The notes: a model not told the origin generated them from the sequence alone. Positions 26,148-37,285 are shown, counted from the first letter of the stretch. The stretch: 64,000 nt of DNA from Stagnihabitans tardus (GCF_009925085.1 NZ_JAABNR010000009.1:1-64000); one strand, 5' to 3'. Made by a program: numbers and translations.

Positions 26148-28424
26148 TCAAATCTGGAACGTGATCACATGGGTGCCGGGGGGCAGGTCGCCCTGCGGCG
26201 CCGCGCCGTTCACCTTGTCGGGGGTGAAGCCCAGGCGACCCTTGGTGCCCGGGGGCAGGGTGACGGTATAGGTGACCTTGTCGCCCTCCAGCACCCAGCC
26301 CGCCTCGATCCGGCCATGGCGGCAGTCATGCCAGGCGGCCACGGGGGAAAGCGCGGGCAGGATCAAGGGGTTGAGCGTCACCAGGTCAAAGCCGGGCTCC
26401 GGCTGGATGCCTGCCACGCCCTCGAAGAGCCACTGGCAGACCGCGCCGTAGGCATAGTGGTTGTAGCTGTTCATGTCCGGGTCATAGATCGTCCCGTCCT
26501 CTCCCAGCGCGTCCCAGCGCTCCCAGATCGAGGTCGCGCCGCGTTCGACCTGGTAGAGCCAGCCGGGGACCTTGCGGTTCAGGAAGATCTTTTCGGCCAG
26601 GTCGGCCATGCCATGCATGGTCAGCGCGGGCAGCAGGGCAGGGGTGCCGATGAAGCCCGTGCCGATCAGCCCATCGGCATCCTCGACCACCTTGCGGAAA
26701 TAGTCCTTGCCCCGTTCGTAGTATTCCGGCGGCACCAGGCCGTAAAGGAAAGCGAGGCTCCAGGAGGTCTGGTCATTATGCGCGATCCGGCCCGAGGGGC
26801 TGAAGTATTCGTGCTTGAAGGCCGCCTTGATGGCCTCGGCGCGGGCCCGCAGGGGGGCGGGGTCGCGGCCGATCAGGCCCGCGATCTTGGCCGCAAGGTC
26901 GGTGGAGATATAGTGATACAAAGTGGCCGCGCAGTCATCGGCCACCGTGGGCCTGGGCTTGCGGTTGTCGCCCACCGGTTGCAGCCAGTCGCCGAAGGTG
27001 AAGCCATGGGCGCCCCATTCGGAGGGCGGCCGGATGATCGGGCCGTCCGAAATCCCCCAAAGGTAGTCCAGCCATTTCTCCATGGCCGGGAAGTTCTCTT
27101 CCAGCACCGCCTTGTCGCCGTAATGAAGGTAAAGTTGCCAGGGGATGATGACGATGGCGTCGCCCCAGCCGGTCGAGCCCGCCCAGTCGCCGCGCTGGTC
27201 GATCGGATGCAGACGGGTCGGATCGGGAGAGAAGTGCGGAACGGCGCCGTTCGGGCGCTGATCATGGCGCACGTCGCGCAGGTATTTCGTCAGGAAGGAC
27301 TGGGAGTCCGCCAGCCAGCAAGCGGTTCCGGCAAAGACCTGGGCGTCGCCGGTCCAGCCGAGGCGCTCGTCGCGCTGCGGGCAGTCGGTCGGGATTTCGA
27401 TGAAGTTCGAACGCTGCGACCAGATCGTGTTCTGCACCAGCCGGTTGACCGCAGGCACGCCGCAGGTGAAGCCCCCGGCCACCGTCGGAACCGAGGTGAC
27501 GGGGACTTGTTCAATCTTCACAAGTTCGCAGCCTTCCAACGTCACGCGGGCATAGCGAAAGCCGAAAAAGGTGAACATCGGCGCCCAGGTGGCCTCGCCT
27601 CCCGCGAGGGTGTAGTGGCTCTCGGCCCGGGCAGAGCGGAAGTTGCGGTTGTCGAAGGCGCGGTTGGGGCCGAGGACTTCCGAGAACTCCACCCGGACCT
27701 TCGACCCCGCCGGGCCCTTCACCGTGATCCGCGCATAGGCGCCGCAATTCTGGCCGAAGTCGTAGATCTCGCCACCATCGGTCCAGTGTTCGACCGGGGC
27801 ATGGGGCGGCAGTTCGACCACGGGATGGGTCTCATGCGGGACGAGCTTCGTGGCAAAGGGCAGGACCTCGACCCCGGCGGAGTCCCTGACCGCGATCCGC
27901 GCGTCATGGTCCTCGCCGTAGTAGATGCCATTGGCCGTCACCGGGGTCAGGCCCGAGACCCAGGTCGCATCGGTGCGCAAAAGGGTGATCCCGGCGACCA
28001 GCTCCGCCATGGCGCCGATGCGGTCGCCCCAGGTGTTCGGGATCGGGTTCAAGGCCCACATCAGCCGCGAGCGATACCAGCCGTCGCCGAGCCAGATCTC
28101 CAGCCGGTTCTTGCCCGGCTTCAGAAGCGCCGCGACCTCGTAGCTCTGATAGGCCAGGCGGTCGTCATAGCAGGTCCAGCCCGGGGTCAGGAGGTCATTG
28201 CCCACCCGCACCCCGTTCAGGAAAGCGCGGTACAGCCCCTGCGCCGTCAGGTGCAGAATGGCCTGGGCGGGCACCTCGGCCAGGTCGAAGTCGCGCGCCA
28301 CGAAACTGCCCGGCCCCCCCGTGCCAGCGTCGCAGGCCGGAGCGATCATCGCGGCGGTAAAATTGAACGCAGGCAAAGCTTTATCCATCGCGGAAACGCC
28401 CCGCGCCTGCCCCTCAAGGCCCAT
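26148..28424 (-). CDS. Alpha-L-rhamnosidase (GH78 family)
   Basis: 758 aa. It would release L-rhamnose from rhamnosides. N-terminal beta-domains (about 1-310) include LNGVRVGNDLLTPGWTCYDDRL; the (alpha/alpha)6 barrel starts about 330 with IPTDCPQRDERLGWTGDAQ (344-362), the GH78 hallmark with the likely acid/base Glu353 and Asp352. A second hallmark is ATSIWERWDALGEDG. No signal peptide, so it acts in the cytoplasm on imported glycosides. First gene of the operon, divergent from the LacI-type regulator. Another start at the ATG 12 codons downstream is possible. Confidence 0.9.
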   Translation of the reverse strand: MGLEGQARGVSAMDKALPAFNFTAAMIAPACDAGTGGPGSFVARDFDLAEVPAQAILHLTAQGLYRAFLNGVRVGNDLLTPGWTCYDDRLAYQSYEVAALLKPGKNRLEIWLGDGWYRSRLMWALNPIPNTWGDRIGAMAELVAGITLLRTDATWVSGLTPVTANGIYYGEDHDARIAVRDSAGVEVLPFATKLVPHETHPVVELPPHAPVEHWTDGGEIYDFGQNCGAYARITVKGPAGSKVRVEFSEVLGPNRAFDNRNFRSARAESHYTLAGGEATWAPMFTFFGFRYARVTLEGCELVKIEQVPVTSVPTVAGGFTCGVPAVNRLVQNTIWSQRSNFIEIPTDCPQRDERLGWTGDAQVFAGTACWLADSQSFLTKYLRDVRHDQRPNGAVPHFSPDPTRLHPIDQRGDWAGSTGWGDAIVIIPWQLYLHYGDKAVLEENFPAMEKWLDYLWGISDGPIIRPPSEWGAHGFTFGDWLQPVGDNRKPRPTVADDCAATLYHYISTDLAAKIAGLIGRDPAPLRARAEAIKAAFKHEYFSPSGRIAHNDQTSWSLAFLYGLVPPEYYERGKDYFRKVVEDADGLIGTGFIGTPALLPALTMHGMADLAEKIFLNRKVPGWLYQVERGATSIWERWDALGEDGTIYDPDMNSYNHYAYGAVCQWLFEGVAGIQPEPGFDLVTLNPLILPALSPVAAWHDCRHGRIEAGWVLEGDKVTYTVTLPPGTKGRLGFTPDKVNGAAPQGDLPPGTHVITFQI

Positions 28425-28468
28425 CCTGTCATCCTCCCTTGGGTATGCGAATCGCCCCTCCGGCGTTT

Positions 28469-28484
28469 CGTATACCGTTATACG
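28469..28484. promoter_or_regulatory. Palindromic operator candidate between rhamnosidase and LacI regulator
   Basis: CGTATA-CCGT-TATACG, a 16-bp dyad, lies 45 bp upstream of the rhamnosidase ATG and 54 bp upstream of the LacI-type ATG at 28538, in a divergent promoter region. LacI-family proteins bind such short inverted repeats. Confidence 0.55.
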
Positions 28485-28537
28485 TCAATCATTCTACGAT
28501 CCGCTTTGCCTTGCAACAGGTTTTTGATAAGGTGGCC

Positions 28538-29563
28538 ATGAAGGGGTGGCAGATGGCTGATGGCAGGGAAGAGGTCCGGGTGACGATCCGCACGGTGGCG
28601 GCGGATGCGGGGGTGTCGGTTGCGGCGGTCTCGAAGGTCTTGCGCAATGCTTACGGCGTGTCGGACAGTCTGCGGGGCAGGGTCGAGGCCTCGATCGAGA
28701 AGCTGGGCTATCGGCCCTCGGTGGCGGCGCGGGGGATGCGGGGGCAGACCTTCACGCTGGGGGTTCTGTTGGTCGAAATCGCCAACCCTTTCCTGCCTTC
28801 TGTCTATCACGGCATCGAAAGCATAACGGATGCGGCCGGTTACAAGATCATGGTGGGCATCGGCGCGGCCCGGGCGGGGCGCGAGGCGCAGCTGATCGAG
28901 CAGATGATCGACAACCGGATGGATGGGCTGATCCTGGTGGCCAGCCAGATCTCGGGCGAGACCCTGGACCGCTATGCCCGGCAGATCCCGACGGTGGTCG
29001 TGGGCCACCACGAGCCGACCGCGCAGAGCTTCGACACGATCAACTCGGATGACTTCGAGGGCGCGCGGATGGTGGTGCGGGCGCTGTGCGAGGCCGGGCA
29101 TCGCGACATTGCCATGCTGGCGATGGACCATGGCCCGGATCACTCGGCCGATGTCTCGCCCCAGCGCGAGAGCGGCTATCGCTCGGCCATGACGGCGGCG
29201 GGGCTGGTCCCGCGGGTGATCCGGGTCCCGCCCTCGAACCTCCCGCGCGAGGCGGAGTTGCGGGCCGTCCTGACCGCGCCGGACCGGCCGAGGGCGGTCT
29301 TCTGCTGGTCGGACCTCGACGCCGTGCCGCTGTTGAACCTGGCGCATCAGCTGGGGATAAGGGTGCCGCATGATCTGGCCATCGTGGGCTATGACAACAG
29401 CCCGGTCGCGGCCTTGCCCCTGATTTCGCTGGCTTCCGTCGATCAGGACGGGGCGCGGATGGGCAAGATGGCGGCCCAGGCCCTTCTCAGCCGCATCGGG
29501 GGGCGCACAGTGCCCGAACACCGGCTGATCACGCCAAGGCTGGTGCCCCGCGCGAGCCTCTAG
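28538..29563 (+). CDS. LacI-family transcriptional regulator
   Basis: 341 aa from 28538; the ATG at 28553 with AAGGGG just before it is an equally good start. N-terminal helix-turn-helix and hinge: VTIRTVAADAGVSVAAVSKVLR, VSDSLRGRVEASIEKLGYRPS, followed by a periplasmic-binding-protein-like effector domain (LGVLLVEIANPF, AIVGYDNSPVAA). It is divergent from the rhamnosidase/ABC operon and is likely its local regulator, responding to a sugar. The effector is not visible. Confidence 0.9.
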   Translation: MKGWQMADGREEVRVTIRTVAADAGVSVAAVSKVLRNAYGVSDSLRGRVEASIEKLGYRPSVAARGMRGQTFTLGVLLVEIANPFLPSVYHGIESITDAAGYKIMVGIGAARAGREAQLIEQMIDNRMDGLILVASQISGETLDRYARQIPTVVVGHHEPTAQSFDTINSDDFEGARMVVRALCEAGHRDIAMLAMDHGPDHSADVSPQRESGYRSAMTAAGLVPRVIRVPPSNLPREAELRAVLTAPDRPRAVFCWSDLDAVPLLNLAHQLGIRVPHDLAIVGYDNSPVAALPLISLASVDQDGARMGKMAAQALLSRIGGRTVPEHRLITPRLVPRASL

Positions 29564-29567
29564 GGGA

Positions 29568-29582
29568 TTAACCGTCCGTTAA
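29568..29582 (+). promoter_or_regulatory. CtrA-type binding site
   Basis: TTAA at 29568-29571 and TTAA at 29579-29582 are separated by exactly 7 nt, with C following, matching the alphaproteobacterial CtrA consensus TTAA-N7-TTAA. It lies 23 bp upstream of the small secreted-protein gene. Confidence 0.5.
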
Positions 29583-29605
29583 CCAAGCTGCGCCATGGTC
29601 AGGTC

Positions 29606-29896
29606 ATGAGATACATCCTGATCCTTGGCCTTCTGGCCGCCTGTGACGCCTCTCCGCATTGGCAAATGGCGGGGGCGGAAAGCACCCGTGTGACCGTGGA
29701 TGGACATGACTATGCCGTCTACCGCAAGGACAAGACCTTCGAGGTCATCCGCTATGGCTGGGCGCCGCGGTCCGAGCAGGATACGATCTATGAAAACATG
29801 CTGCTGGTGGTGCAGCAGGTGACCGGCTGCACGCCCCATGTCCTGTCGGGCGACAGCGGCGAGATGCGGGGGAAGCTTACCTCCTGTTCCAGATAA
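29606..29896 (+). CDS. Small secreted protein or lipoprotein of unknown function
   Basis: 96 aa. A short signal-like segment (MRYILILGLLAACDAS) has a lipobox-like LLAAC, so it may be lipidated at Cys13. The mature part has VDGHDYAVYRKDKTFEVIRYGWAPR and ends in VTGCTPHVLSGD..SCSR with paired cysteines. It resembles small proteins common in Rhodobacterales but has no known role. The CtrA-type site precedes it; it overlaps the end of a convergent small gene by 20 bp. Confidence 0.65.
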   Translation: MRYILILGLLAACDASPHWQMAGAESTRVTVDGHDYAVYRKDKTFEVIRYGWAPRSEQDTIYENMLLVVQQVTGCTPHVLSGDSGEMRGKLTSCSR

Positions 29897-30065
29897 GCAC
29901 CCAAAACGCATAGGCGCCGATGGCGAGGAAGATGATGCCCCACATCGGTTCGGACTGCCAGAATTCCAGCACCGACCAGGCCATGGGACCGATCGAGACC
30001 AGCCAGCGCACCCAGGCACGCGCGAACATCGGGTGATCGGGGTCCAGGAAGGGGCGTTTTTGCAT
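29877..30065 (-). CDS. Small membrane protein
   Basis: 62 aa from the ATG at 30065, the start that gives a compact protein. It opens MQKRPFLDPDHPMFARAWVRW and has two membrane-spanning stretches (WLVSIGPMAWSVLEFW and MWGIIFLAIGAYAFWVLIW). The longer open frame above is unsupported. Conserved-type small inner-membrane protein of unknown function. Confidence 0.7.
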   Translation of the reverse strand: MQKRPFLDPDHPMFARAWVRWLVSIGPMAWSVLEFWQSEPMWGIIFLAIGAYAFWVLIWNRR

Positions 30066-30300
30066 GGGGCTCTCTTTCGCGGCTTTTGTCCGACATGGCG
30101 ATCCGATGGGCTTTTGGCAAGGGGCGCCGAGGTTGCCGCAGAGCCAAGGTGTCCCCGGGGCCTCTCCGAAGCGCGAGCCTTGCGCCAAGCCGATGCCGCA
30201 CCACGCGTTCCAGGACTGATCGCAACGGCAATCCCTCGCCGTCAAGCTTCCCGACTGGCTTGTGCTCCGGTTTGATCCGCCATGGACTGCGGATCTTTCG

Positions 30301-30564
30301 CTACTCTTCTGTCGCCAATCGGCTGCCATCCCGCAGAGCGAAGATATCGACAAAAGGGTTCATGTTGCCTGCTGGATAGACCACGAGGGCGCCATCCTTA
30401 TGGCTGACCTCAAAGAACGGCCCAGTTGCCGCGTCGCTTCTTTCAACAACGACTTCAAGGCTTTGGCCGGTCCGTAGACTGTGCAGCTCAGGCCAGGGTT
30501 CGAGATGAACCTTCAAGACATCGGGGCCTTGATGTGAAATCAGCAACATCGACTTCTTCATCAT
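30301..30564 (-). CDS. Small soluble protein of unknown function
   Basis: 87 aa: MMKKSMLLISHQGPDV then LKVHLEPWPELHSLRTGQSLEV and GALVVYPAGNMNPFVDIFALRDGS. The sequence has normal soluble-protein composition, unlike the Arg/Pro-rich shadows nearby. No motif recognised. It lies upstream of uvrB's end, same strand as uvrB. Confidence 0.5.
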   Translation of the reverse strand: MMKKSMLLISHQGPDVLKVHLEPWPELHSLRTGQSLEVVVERSDAATGPFFEVSHKDGALVVYPAGNMNPFVDIFALRDGSRLATEE

Positions 30565-30606
30565 TCATTCCCGGGGATCACGGCGCTTCGTCTTTCGTAG
30601 GCCCCG

Positions 30607-32784
<2,178 letters not shown>

Positions 32785-32811
32785 GGGTGATTCCCTTCAA
32801 GCCCCCAATCT

Positions 32812-32826
32812 ATTCCGTTTTTGTTC
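32812..32826 (-). promoter_or_regulatory. LexA (SOS) box candidate upstream of uvrB
   Basis: On the minus strand the site reads GAAC-AAAAACG-GAAT, one base away from the alphaproteobacterial SOS consensus GAAC-N7-GAAC, and sits 28 bp upstream of the uvrB ATG. uvrB is a classic SOS gene. Confidence 0.45.
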
Positions 32827-32977
32827 CCGGGGAAGGGGCGCGTTAACCAGAAGGCAACCGAAGTTGCGGCAGGGTTGAAAGAGTCGATGCAATTTTAGCG
32901 AAAACACAAGTCAAACAATACATCTTTTGGTTGCGCGACAAAAAGTCCCGATGCATATTGGGTTTGCAAGCAGCAGA

Positions 32978-33031
32978 CTGTCGGCTGGGATGCACACACA
33001 CCCCAACCCACTCCCAGCTACCAGCCGACAG
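32978..33031. repeat. Competing inverted repeats upstream of the complex I accessory gene
   Basis: CTGTCGGCTGG (32978-32988) pairs with CCAGCCGACAG (33021-33031). Inside, GCTGGGA (32984-32990) can instead pair with TCCCAGC (33012-33018). The two pairings share bases and so cannot coexist, which looks like a switch or overlapping binding sites. Confidence 0.5.
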
Positions 33032-33093
33032 CACCTTGCATTTTCCCCCCTCATGGATCAAAAAGCTTGCGTGTTCCGAACGTGAGAATCCCC

Positions 33094-33405
33094 ATGCGCG
33101 CCCGCATCTATCAACCTGCCAAGACCGCGATGCAGTCCGGCACCGCCAAGACCCATGGCTGGGTCCTGGAATTCGCCCCCGCCTCGGCGCGGGAGGTCGA
33201 TCCGCTGATGGGCTGGACCTCTTCCGGCGACATGGAGGCGCAGGTCAAGCTGCGCTTCGAGACGCGCGAGGCGGCCGAGGCCTATGCCACCGCGCGCGGG
33301 ATCGCCTTTGACGTGACCCTGCCGCATGACCGCCGTCCCAACATCCGCGCCCGTGGCTATGGCGAGAATTTCGCCACCGACCGCAAGGGCGCCTGGACCC
33401 ATTGA
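33094..33405 (+). CDS. Complex I accessory subunit (NDUFS4-like)
   Basis: 103 aa. The ETC complex I subunit region (18 kDa, NDUFS4) is recognised from [52 protein letters not shown] and [15 protein letters not shown]. This small peripheral-arm protein, typical of alphaproteobacteria and mitochondria, helps assemble NADH:ubiquinone oxidoreductase. The start at 33094 matches the family N terminus. A terminator follows at 33423. Confidence 0.9.
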   Translation: MRARIYQPAKTAMQSGTAKTHGWVLEFAPASAREVDPLMGWTSSGDMEAQVKLRFETREAAEAYATARGIAFDVTLPHDRRPNIRARGYGENFATDRKGAWTH

Positions 33406-33422
33406 CCACGCGATGATCCTCG

Positions 33423-33444
33423 GGGCCCCGCATGGGGCCCTTTT
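33423..33444 (+). terminator. Rho-independent terminator
   Basis: GGGCCCC (33423-33429), GCAT loop, GGGGCCC (33434-33440), then TTTT. It follows the complex I gene by 18 bp. Confidence 0.75.
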
Positions 33445-33471
33445 GCTTTGACCCCCTTTCGGGAGATTATC

Positions 33472-34914
33472 ATGACCAAATATAGCCTTGCCCTGATCCC
33501 CCTGCTGATGGCCTCGACCGCGATTGCGGGCCCCGCCACCGAAGAGGGCGCCGCCCATCTGACCGAAGTCTTCCAGACCTATCTCGGCTCGACCGAGGGC
33601 GTGGTCTCGGTCGAGATCGACGGCGAAGACTATGCCGTGACGCTGGATGGCTCGATCCTGATGGCGGGCCTCGCGATGAATGGCGCCGAGTTCACGACGT
33701 CGCCCATCGAGATGACGCTGACCGACAATGGCGACGGCACCTGGGGCGTGAGCCAGGACCAGGCCTTCTCGATCATCACCAAGGACGGCATGGGCGGTGA
33801 AGGCAAGCAGGACATCGCCAAGTTGACGATGGAAGGCGTCTTCGACGAGAGCCTGATGATCATGACCTCCTCGACCGGCACTTTGGAGGGGTTGAAGCAG
33901 GTCCAGACGCAGACCATGCCCGATGGCAGCACGCTGACTTCCGAGATGATCGTCGAGATGACCACCGCGAGCTCGACCGCCGTGGCGGGGGCTTCGGGCG
34001 GGGCGGATGGCGAAGTCAAATATGACTCGACCGGCATCAGCATGACCATGTCGATGCCCCAGGGCGAGGGGATGCCCGCCATGCCCATCGCCATCAAGGC
34101 GGCCTCGGCCAACTATGCAGGCAAGCTGACCGGCCTGCGCAGCGAAGGCATCCTCGGCATCCTGGCCTTCTTCGTGGCCCATCCCGACGAGGCCGCGATC
34201 AAGGGCGCCAAGGACGAGGCCAAGGCGGCGATCACCGCTGCTTTGCCGCTGTGGAACAACATCCTTGTCGACGGCAAGGTTTCGGGCGTCACGGCCGAGA
34301 CCCCGGTCGGCCCGGTCGCGCTGGACGAGGTGACTTTCACGGTCGATCTCAACGGCGCCGTCACCGAAGGCAAGTTCCGCGAGGCCTTCTCGGTCTCGGG
34401 CCTGACCCTGCCGCCGGGCCTGGTGCCCGATTGGGCCGCACCGATCCTGCCGCAGAAAGTCTCGATCGACTTCCAGGCCACGGGCTTCGATGCCGCCGCC
34501 GGGGTCACCGCCTTGCTTGGCGCCTTCGATCTGCCCGAAGACGGGATGGCCGACACGACCGCGTTCGACGCCGCTGTCGAGAAGGGCTTCTTGCCCAATG
34601 GCACGGTTCAGGTCTCGATCAACCCCTCCGCCATCACGGGCGACGGCTATGAGCTGACCTACCAGGGCGACATGACGGTGGATATCGCCAGCGAGATGCC
34701 CTCGGGCAAGGCGCTTGTGACGCTGACCGGCGCCGACAAACTGCAAGCCGCGATCAATGGCGCGCCGGAAGACATGAAGATGCAGGCGATGATGGGCTTC
34801 GGCATGGCGCAGGGCATGGCCAAGCAAGAGGGCGACAAGCTGATCTGGGAGATCGACGCGACCAACCCGATGAACCCGCTGATCAACGGCGTCTCGATGA
34901 TGGGCGGCCAGTGA
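33472..34914 (+). CDS. DUF2125-like secreted protein
   Basis: 480 aa from the ATG at 33472, preceded by GGGAGA. Signal peptide MTKYSLALIPLLMASTAIAG, then a long beta-rich exported domain with many alternating hydrophobic/acidic stretches. The layout fits the DUF2125 proteins of Rhodobacterales, of unknown function; this family call is from recall of overall appearance rather than a decisive motif. It is Met-rich near both the middle and the C-terminal end. The GNAT gene overlaps its stop by 4 bp. Confidence 0.75.
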   Translation: MTKYSLALIPLLMASTAIAGPATEEGAAHLTEVFQTYLGSTEGVVSVEIDGEDYAVTLDGSILMAGLAMNGAEFTTSPIEMTLTDNGDGTWGVSQDQAFSIITKDGMGGEGKQDIAKLTMEGVFDESLMIMTSSTGTLEGLKQVQTQTMPDGSTLTSEMIVEMTTASSTAVAGASGGADGEVKYDSTGISMTMSMPQGEGMPAMPIAIKAASANYAGKLTGLRSEGILGILAFFVAHPDEAAIKGAKDEAKAAITAALPLWNNILVDGKVSGVTAETPVGPVALDEVTFTVDLNGAVTEGKFREAFSVSGLTLPPGLVPDWAAPILPQKVSIDFQATGFDAAAGVTALLGAFDLPEDGMADTTAFDAAVEKGFLPNGTVQVSINPSAITGDGYELTYQGDMTVDIASEMPSGKALVTLTGADKLQAAINGAPEDMKMQAMMGFGMAQGMAKQEGDKLIWEIDATNPMNPLINGVSMMGGQ

Positions 34915-35375
34915 GCCTGACGGTCTCTCGCATAAACCCGCAGTCGGCGGAGCTGGCGCTTCTGTTCGAACGCCACACCGCCGACATGCATGCCGACACC
35001 CCGCCCGAGAGCATCCACATGATGGATGCCTCGGAGCTGGATGTTCCAGAGGTCGCCTTCTTTGTCATGCGCGACGGGGCGCGCCCGGTCGCCATGGGCG
35101 CCTTCAAGGTGATCGAAGCGGGTCATGCCGAGATCAAGTCGATGCATGTGCTGATCGAAGAGCGCGGCCGGGGTCTCTCGCGCCTGATGCTGGATCACCT
35201 TCTGGCCGAGGCGAAGGCTGCGGGCGTGGCCCGCCTCAGCCTCGAGACCGGCAGCCAGGCGATGTTCCTTCCGGCGCGCAGGCTCTACGAGAAGGCCGGT
35301 TTCACCGAATGCCCGCCCTTCGCCGATTACCGGCTGGACCCGATGTCGGTCTATATGACCAAGGTCTTGGCCTGA
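34911..35375 (+). CDS. GNAT-family N-acetyltransferase
   Basis: 154 aa with a GTG start overlapping the DUF2125-like stop. The acetyl-CoA binding signature is SMHVLIEERGRGLSRLMLDHLLAEAKAAG, followed by RLSLETGSQAMFLPARRLYEKAGF, the standard end of the GNAT fold. The substrate is unknown. The overlap indicates co-translation with the upstream gene. Confidence 0.87.
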   Translation: MSLTVSRINPQSAELALLFERHTADMHADTPPESIHMMDASELDVPEVAFFVMRDGARPVAMGAFKVIEAGHAEIKSMHVLIEERGRGLSRLMLDHLLAEAKAAGVARLSLETGSQAMFLPARRLYEKAGFTECPPFADYRLDPMSVYMTKVLA

Positions 35376-35428
35376 CCCCTTGCAAGCCCCGGGCCCTTTG
35401 GGCAAGAAGACCCCGTGGCAGACCACCT

Positions 35429-35505
35429 GGCCCCGTAGCTCAACTGGATAGAGCAAGGACCTTCTAAGTCCGAGGTTGAGGGTTCGATTCCTTCCGGGGT
35501 CGCCA
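35429..35505 (+). tRNA. tRNA-Arg (anticodon UCU)
   Basis: Cloverleaf can be drawn: acceptor GGCCCCG with CGGGGTC (one G-U), anticodon loop CTTCTAA with anticodon TCT, T-loop TTCGATT, discriminator G, and CCA encoded at 35503-35505. Reads AGA (and possibly AGG) Arg codons, rare in this high-GC DNA. Some shadow frames run through it antisense. Confidence 0.95.
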
Positions 35506-36357
35506 CATTTCCGCACCTGCCCGCCACAGCATGGCTTTTCCGGATACCACAGCATCCGATCCATTGCCCTTGGCGGTCTTGAGACAGTTCTTTTATTGGT
35601 AACGAATTTCCAGCCCAGCGGGTGGCGGCCTGCCCTTCGTCCCGGAGGAAGATGGCGCCACAGGCGACTCCGCCCGGCGAAAGGGGCCGCAAACCTGACT
35701 TCCGCAGGGCCGGGACATGACCCTTCGCAAGACTGCTGACGAAGCGATCTTGCCCCGCAATCCGATGGATCGTGCAAGAGCCGCCGGGTCAAGGAACCGC
35801 TTGCCCCAGGTATCGACGCCGCCCCCAAAGTGGTTGATCTGCGTCGTGCAGACCAAGAGGCCGAGACGGCTAGACCACGGCGACGAAGCCCGACCCGCCG
35901 TTCTTGCAGGCTCGGCGAGAAAGGGCCCTCGAACCTTGACGCGCCGCAGCTTTTCCCAAGGCCCCGCGACAGCGTCCGCCGGAACGGCAAGGGCTGGGAA
36001 CTCGACCCAGCGCAGTTGCCTCGTCCTATCTCATGGGCCCTTTGCTCCCGGAACGAAGAGCCCAACATCGCGCCCGACGATCTCAGCCTCCGCGGCCCCT
36101 CGGAGACGCGGGCCGGACACCGCGCCAAGAAATGCCATGTGTGCGTCATGAAATGTCAGGTGATGTCAATGACTTGATCCATAACCTGCAAATGCCGGCC
36201 GCTGTCGCGTCGAGCCCTGGCCCGGGAGGGCAGGCGGCTCCGGGGCATGTCGTGTCGCAGATCCCTGGCGGAGGCCCATGCAAGCCGCCATGGGCAACTT
36301 GCGAACCACATCTCTTCTTCACCCGCCCTTAACCACGCCACGGCCAAAATGCGCGGC

Positions 36358-36597
36358 ATGACAATCTTTCGCTATATCATCACCCCGCCTCGCCCGACCG
36401 GGAGATCTTCCGGACTTCTATGGGCGCGAGATATCTGCGAGGCGCAGCGTCGCCTTGATCACCCCGGTGCGAGGATCATCCAGGTCCATCCGGATACTGA
36501 CCTGGCCTCGGCGGATGAACGGTTTCCTGGCGGAAGGCGAAGGTTGTCCCTTTGCGATCCGCAGCGGCTCGTGACCCTGCACGATCCCTCGATTTAG
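36358..36597 (+). CDS. Possible small protein of unknown function
   Basis: 79 aa from the ATG at 36358 (a second ATG is 9 nt upstream). MTIFRYIITPPRPTGRSSG then LWARDICEAQRRLDHPGARIIQVHPD is vaguely like the small beta-alpha start of type II secretion F-type or related small proteins; the rest is Arg-rich. This is the least desert-like frame in the region, but it may be chance. Confidence 0.3.
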   Translation: MTIFRYIITPPRPTGRSSGLLWARDICEAQRRLDHPGARIIQVHPDTDLASADERFPGGRRRLSLCDPQRLVTLHDPSI

Positions 36598-37285
36598 GGG
36601 GCCAGGTCCCAGGTGGCGGCCATTTCACCACGCGGGCCATGGAGGGCGCCGTCTCCGCCGCCTCTCGATGGCCAAGGTCAATTCCCGAGGCATCCCCATG
36701 GGATATGGCGGCTGGGCGAGGATGCCGCAGCCAGGTCTGACTGCGCCCGACACGAGCCTCCCTTGACCGGAGGCAGGTTTTCCCTTGGTCGAGGATGCTC
36801 GCATTGGCCCGAGGATCGCAGCGATGGGCCGGATGCGGAGGTTCGGCGTCGCGCACAGCTTTCTTCGGGCAAGCCGCGCCCCACTTTACTCCCCTTTGGT
36901 CGTGACCATGGGGGCTGCTCTGAACATGGGTCTGTCCCTGGAGGAAATTCGCCCTTTCGCCAAGACCTGAAGCTCTCGTTCCAAGTCTGTCAACGCGGCG
37001 CGCAGGTGACCCCCATCCAAGCGCCCAAGGGCTTTCCGCGCCCCAAATCACGCTCCTGACAAACACGTGCTTTTCAATCGCGGCCGCAGGCTCCCACTCG
37101 GCGCCCCCAATGGGCTCACTCCGCCGCTTGCAAATGAGGCATCCGGCCGCGGCCTGAACGACGCTTGTCCGCGTCACCCATGCCTGATCAGGGATGATTT
37201 CACCGTCGTTCCTGGCAGTCTCGAAGAACCCGCAAGTGCCGTGAGAGTGGCAAAGGAGCTGACGGCCGCGACCTTCGCCGCATCG

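Larger units (their letters stand above)
32785..33093. other. AT-richer intergenic region upstream of uvrB and the complex I gene
   Basis: About 309 bp with no gene, noticeably AT-richer than its surroundings, consistent with divergent promoters. It holds the SOS-box candidate at 32812-32826 and a pair of overlapping inverted repeats at 32978-33031. Confidence 0.6.

Noticed and set aside
23956-26271. 771-aa frame on the plus strand across the ABC permease and binding-protein genes
   Set aside because: Antisense shadow of well-supported genes, with Arg/His/Gln-rich low-complexity composition typical of shadows in high-GC DNA.
26169-28541. 790-aa plus-strand frame over the rhamnosidase
   Set aside because: Antisense to a gene with GH78 catalytic motifs; no homology features of its own.
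33067-33405. Earlier start for the complex I gene
   Set aside because: The upstream GTG-side residues have no family resemblance; the ATG at 33094 matches the family N terminus.
35351-35692. Frame including antisense sequence of the tRNA (EGIEPSTSDLEGP-like peptide)
   Set aside because: Well-known artefact of translating through a tRNA gene; no real protein.
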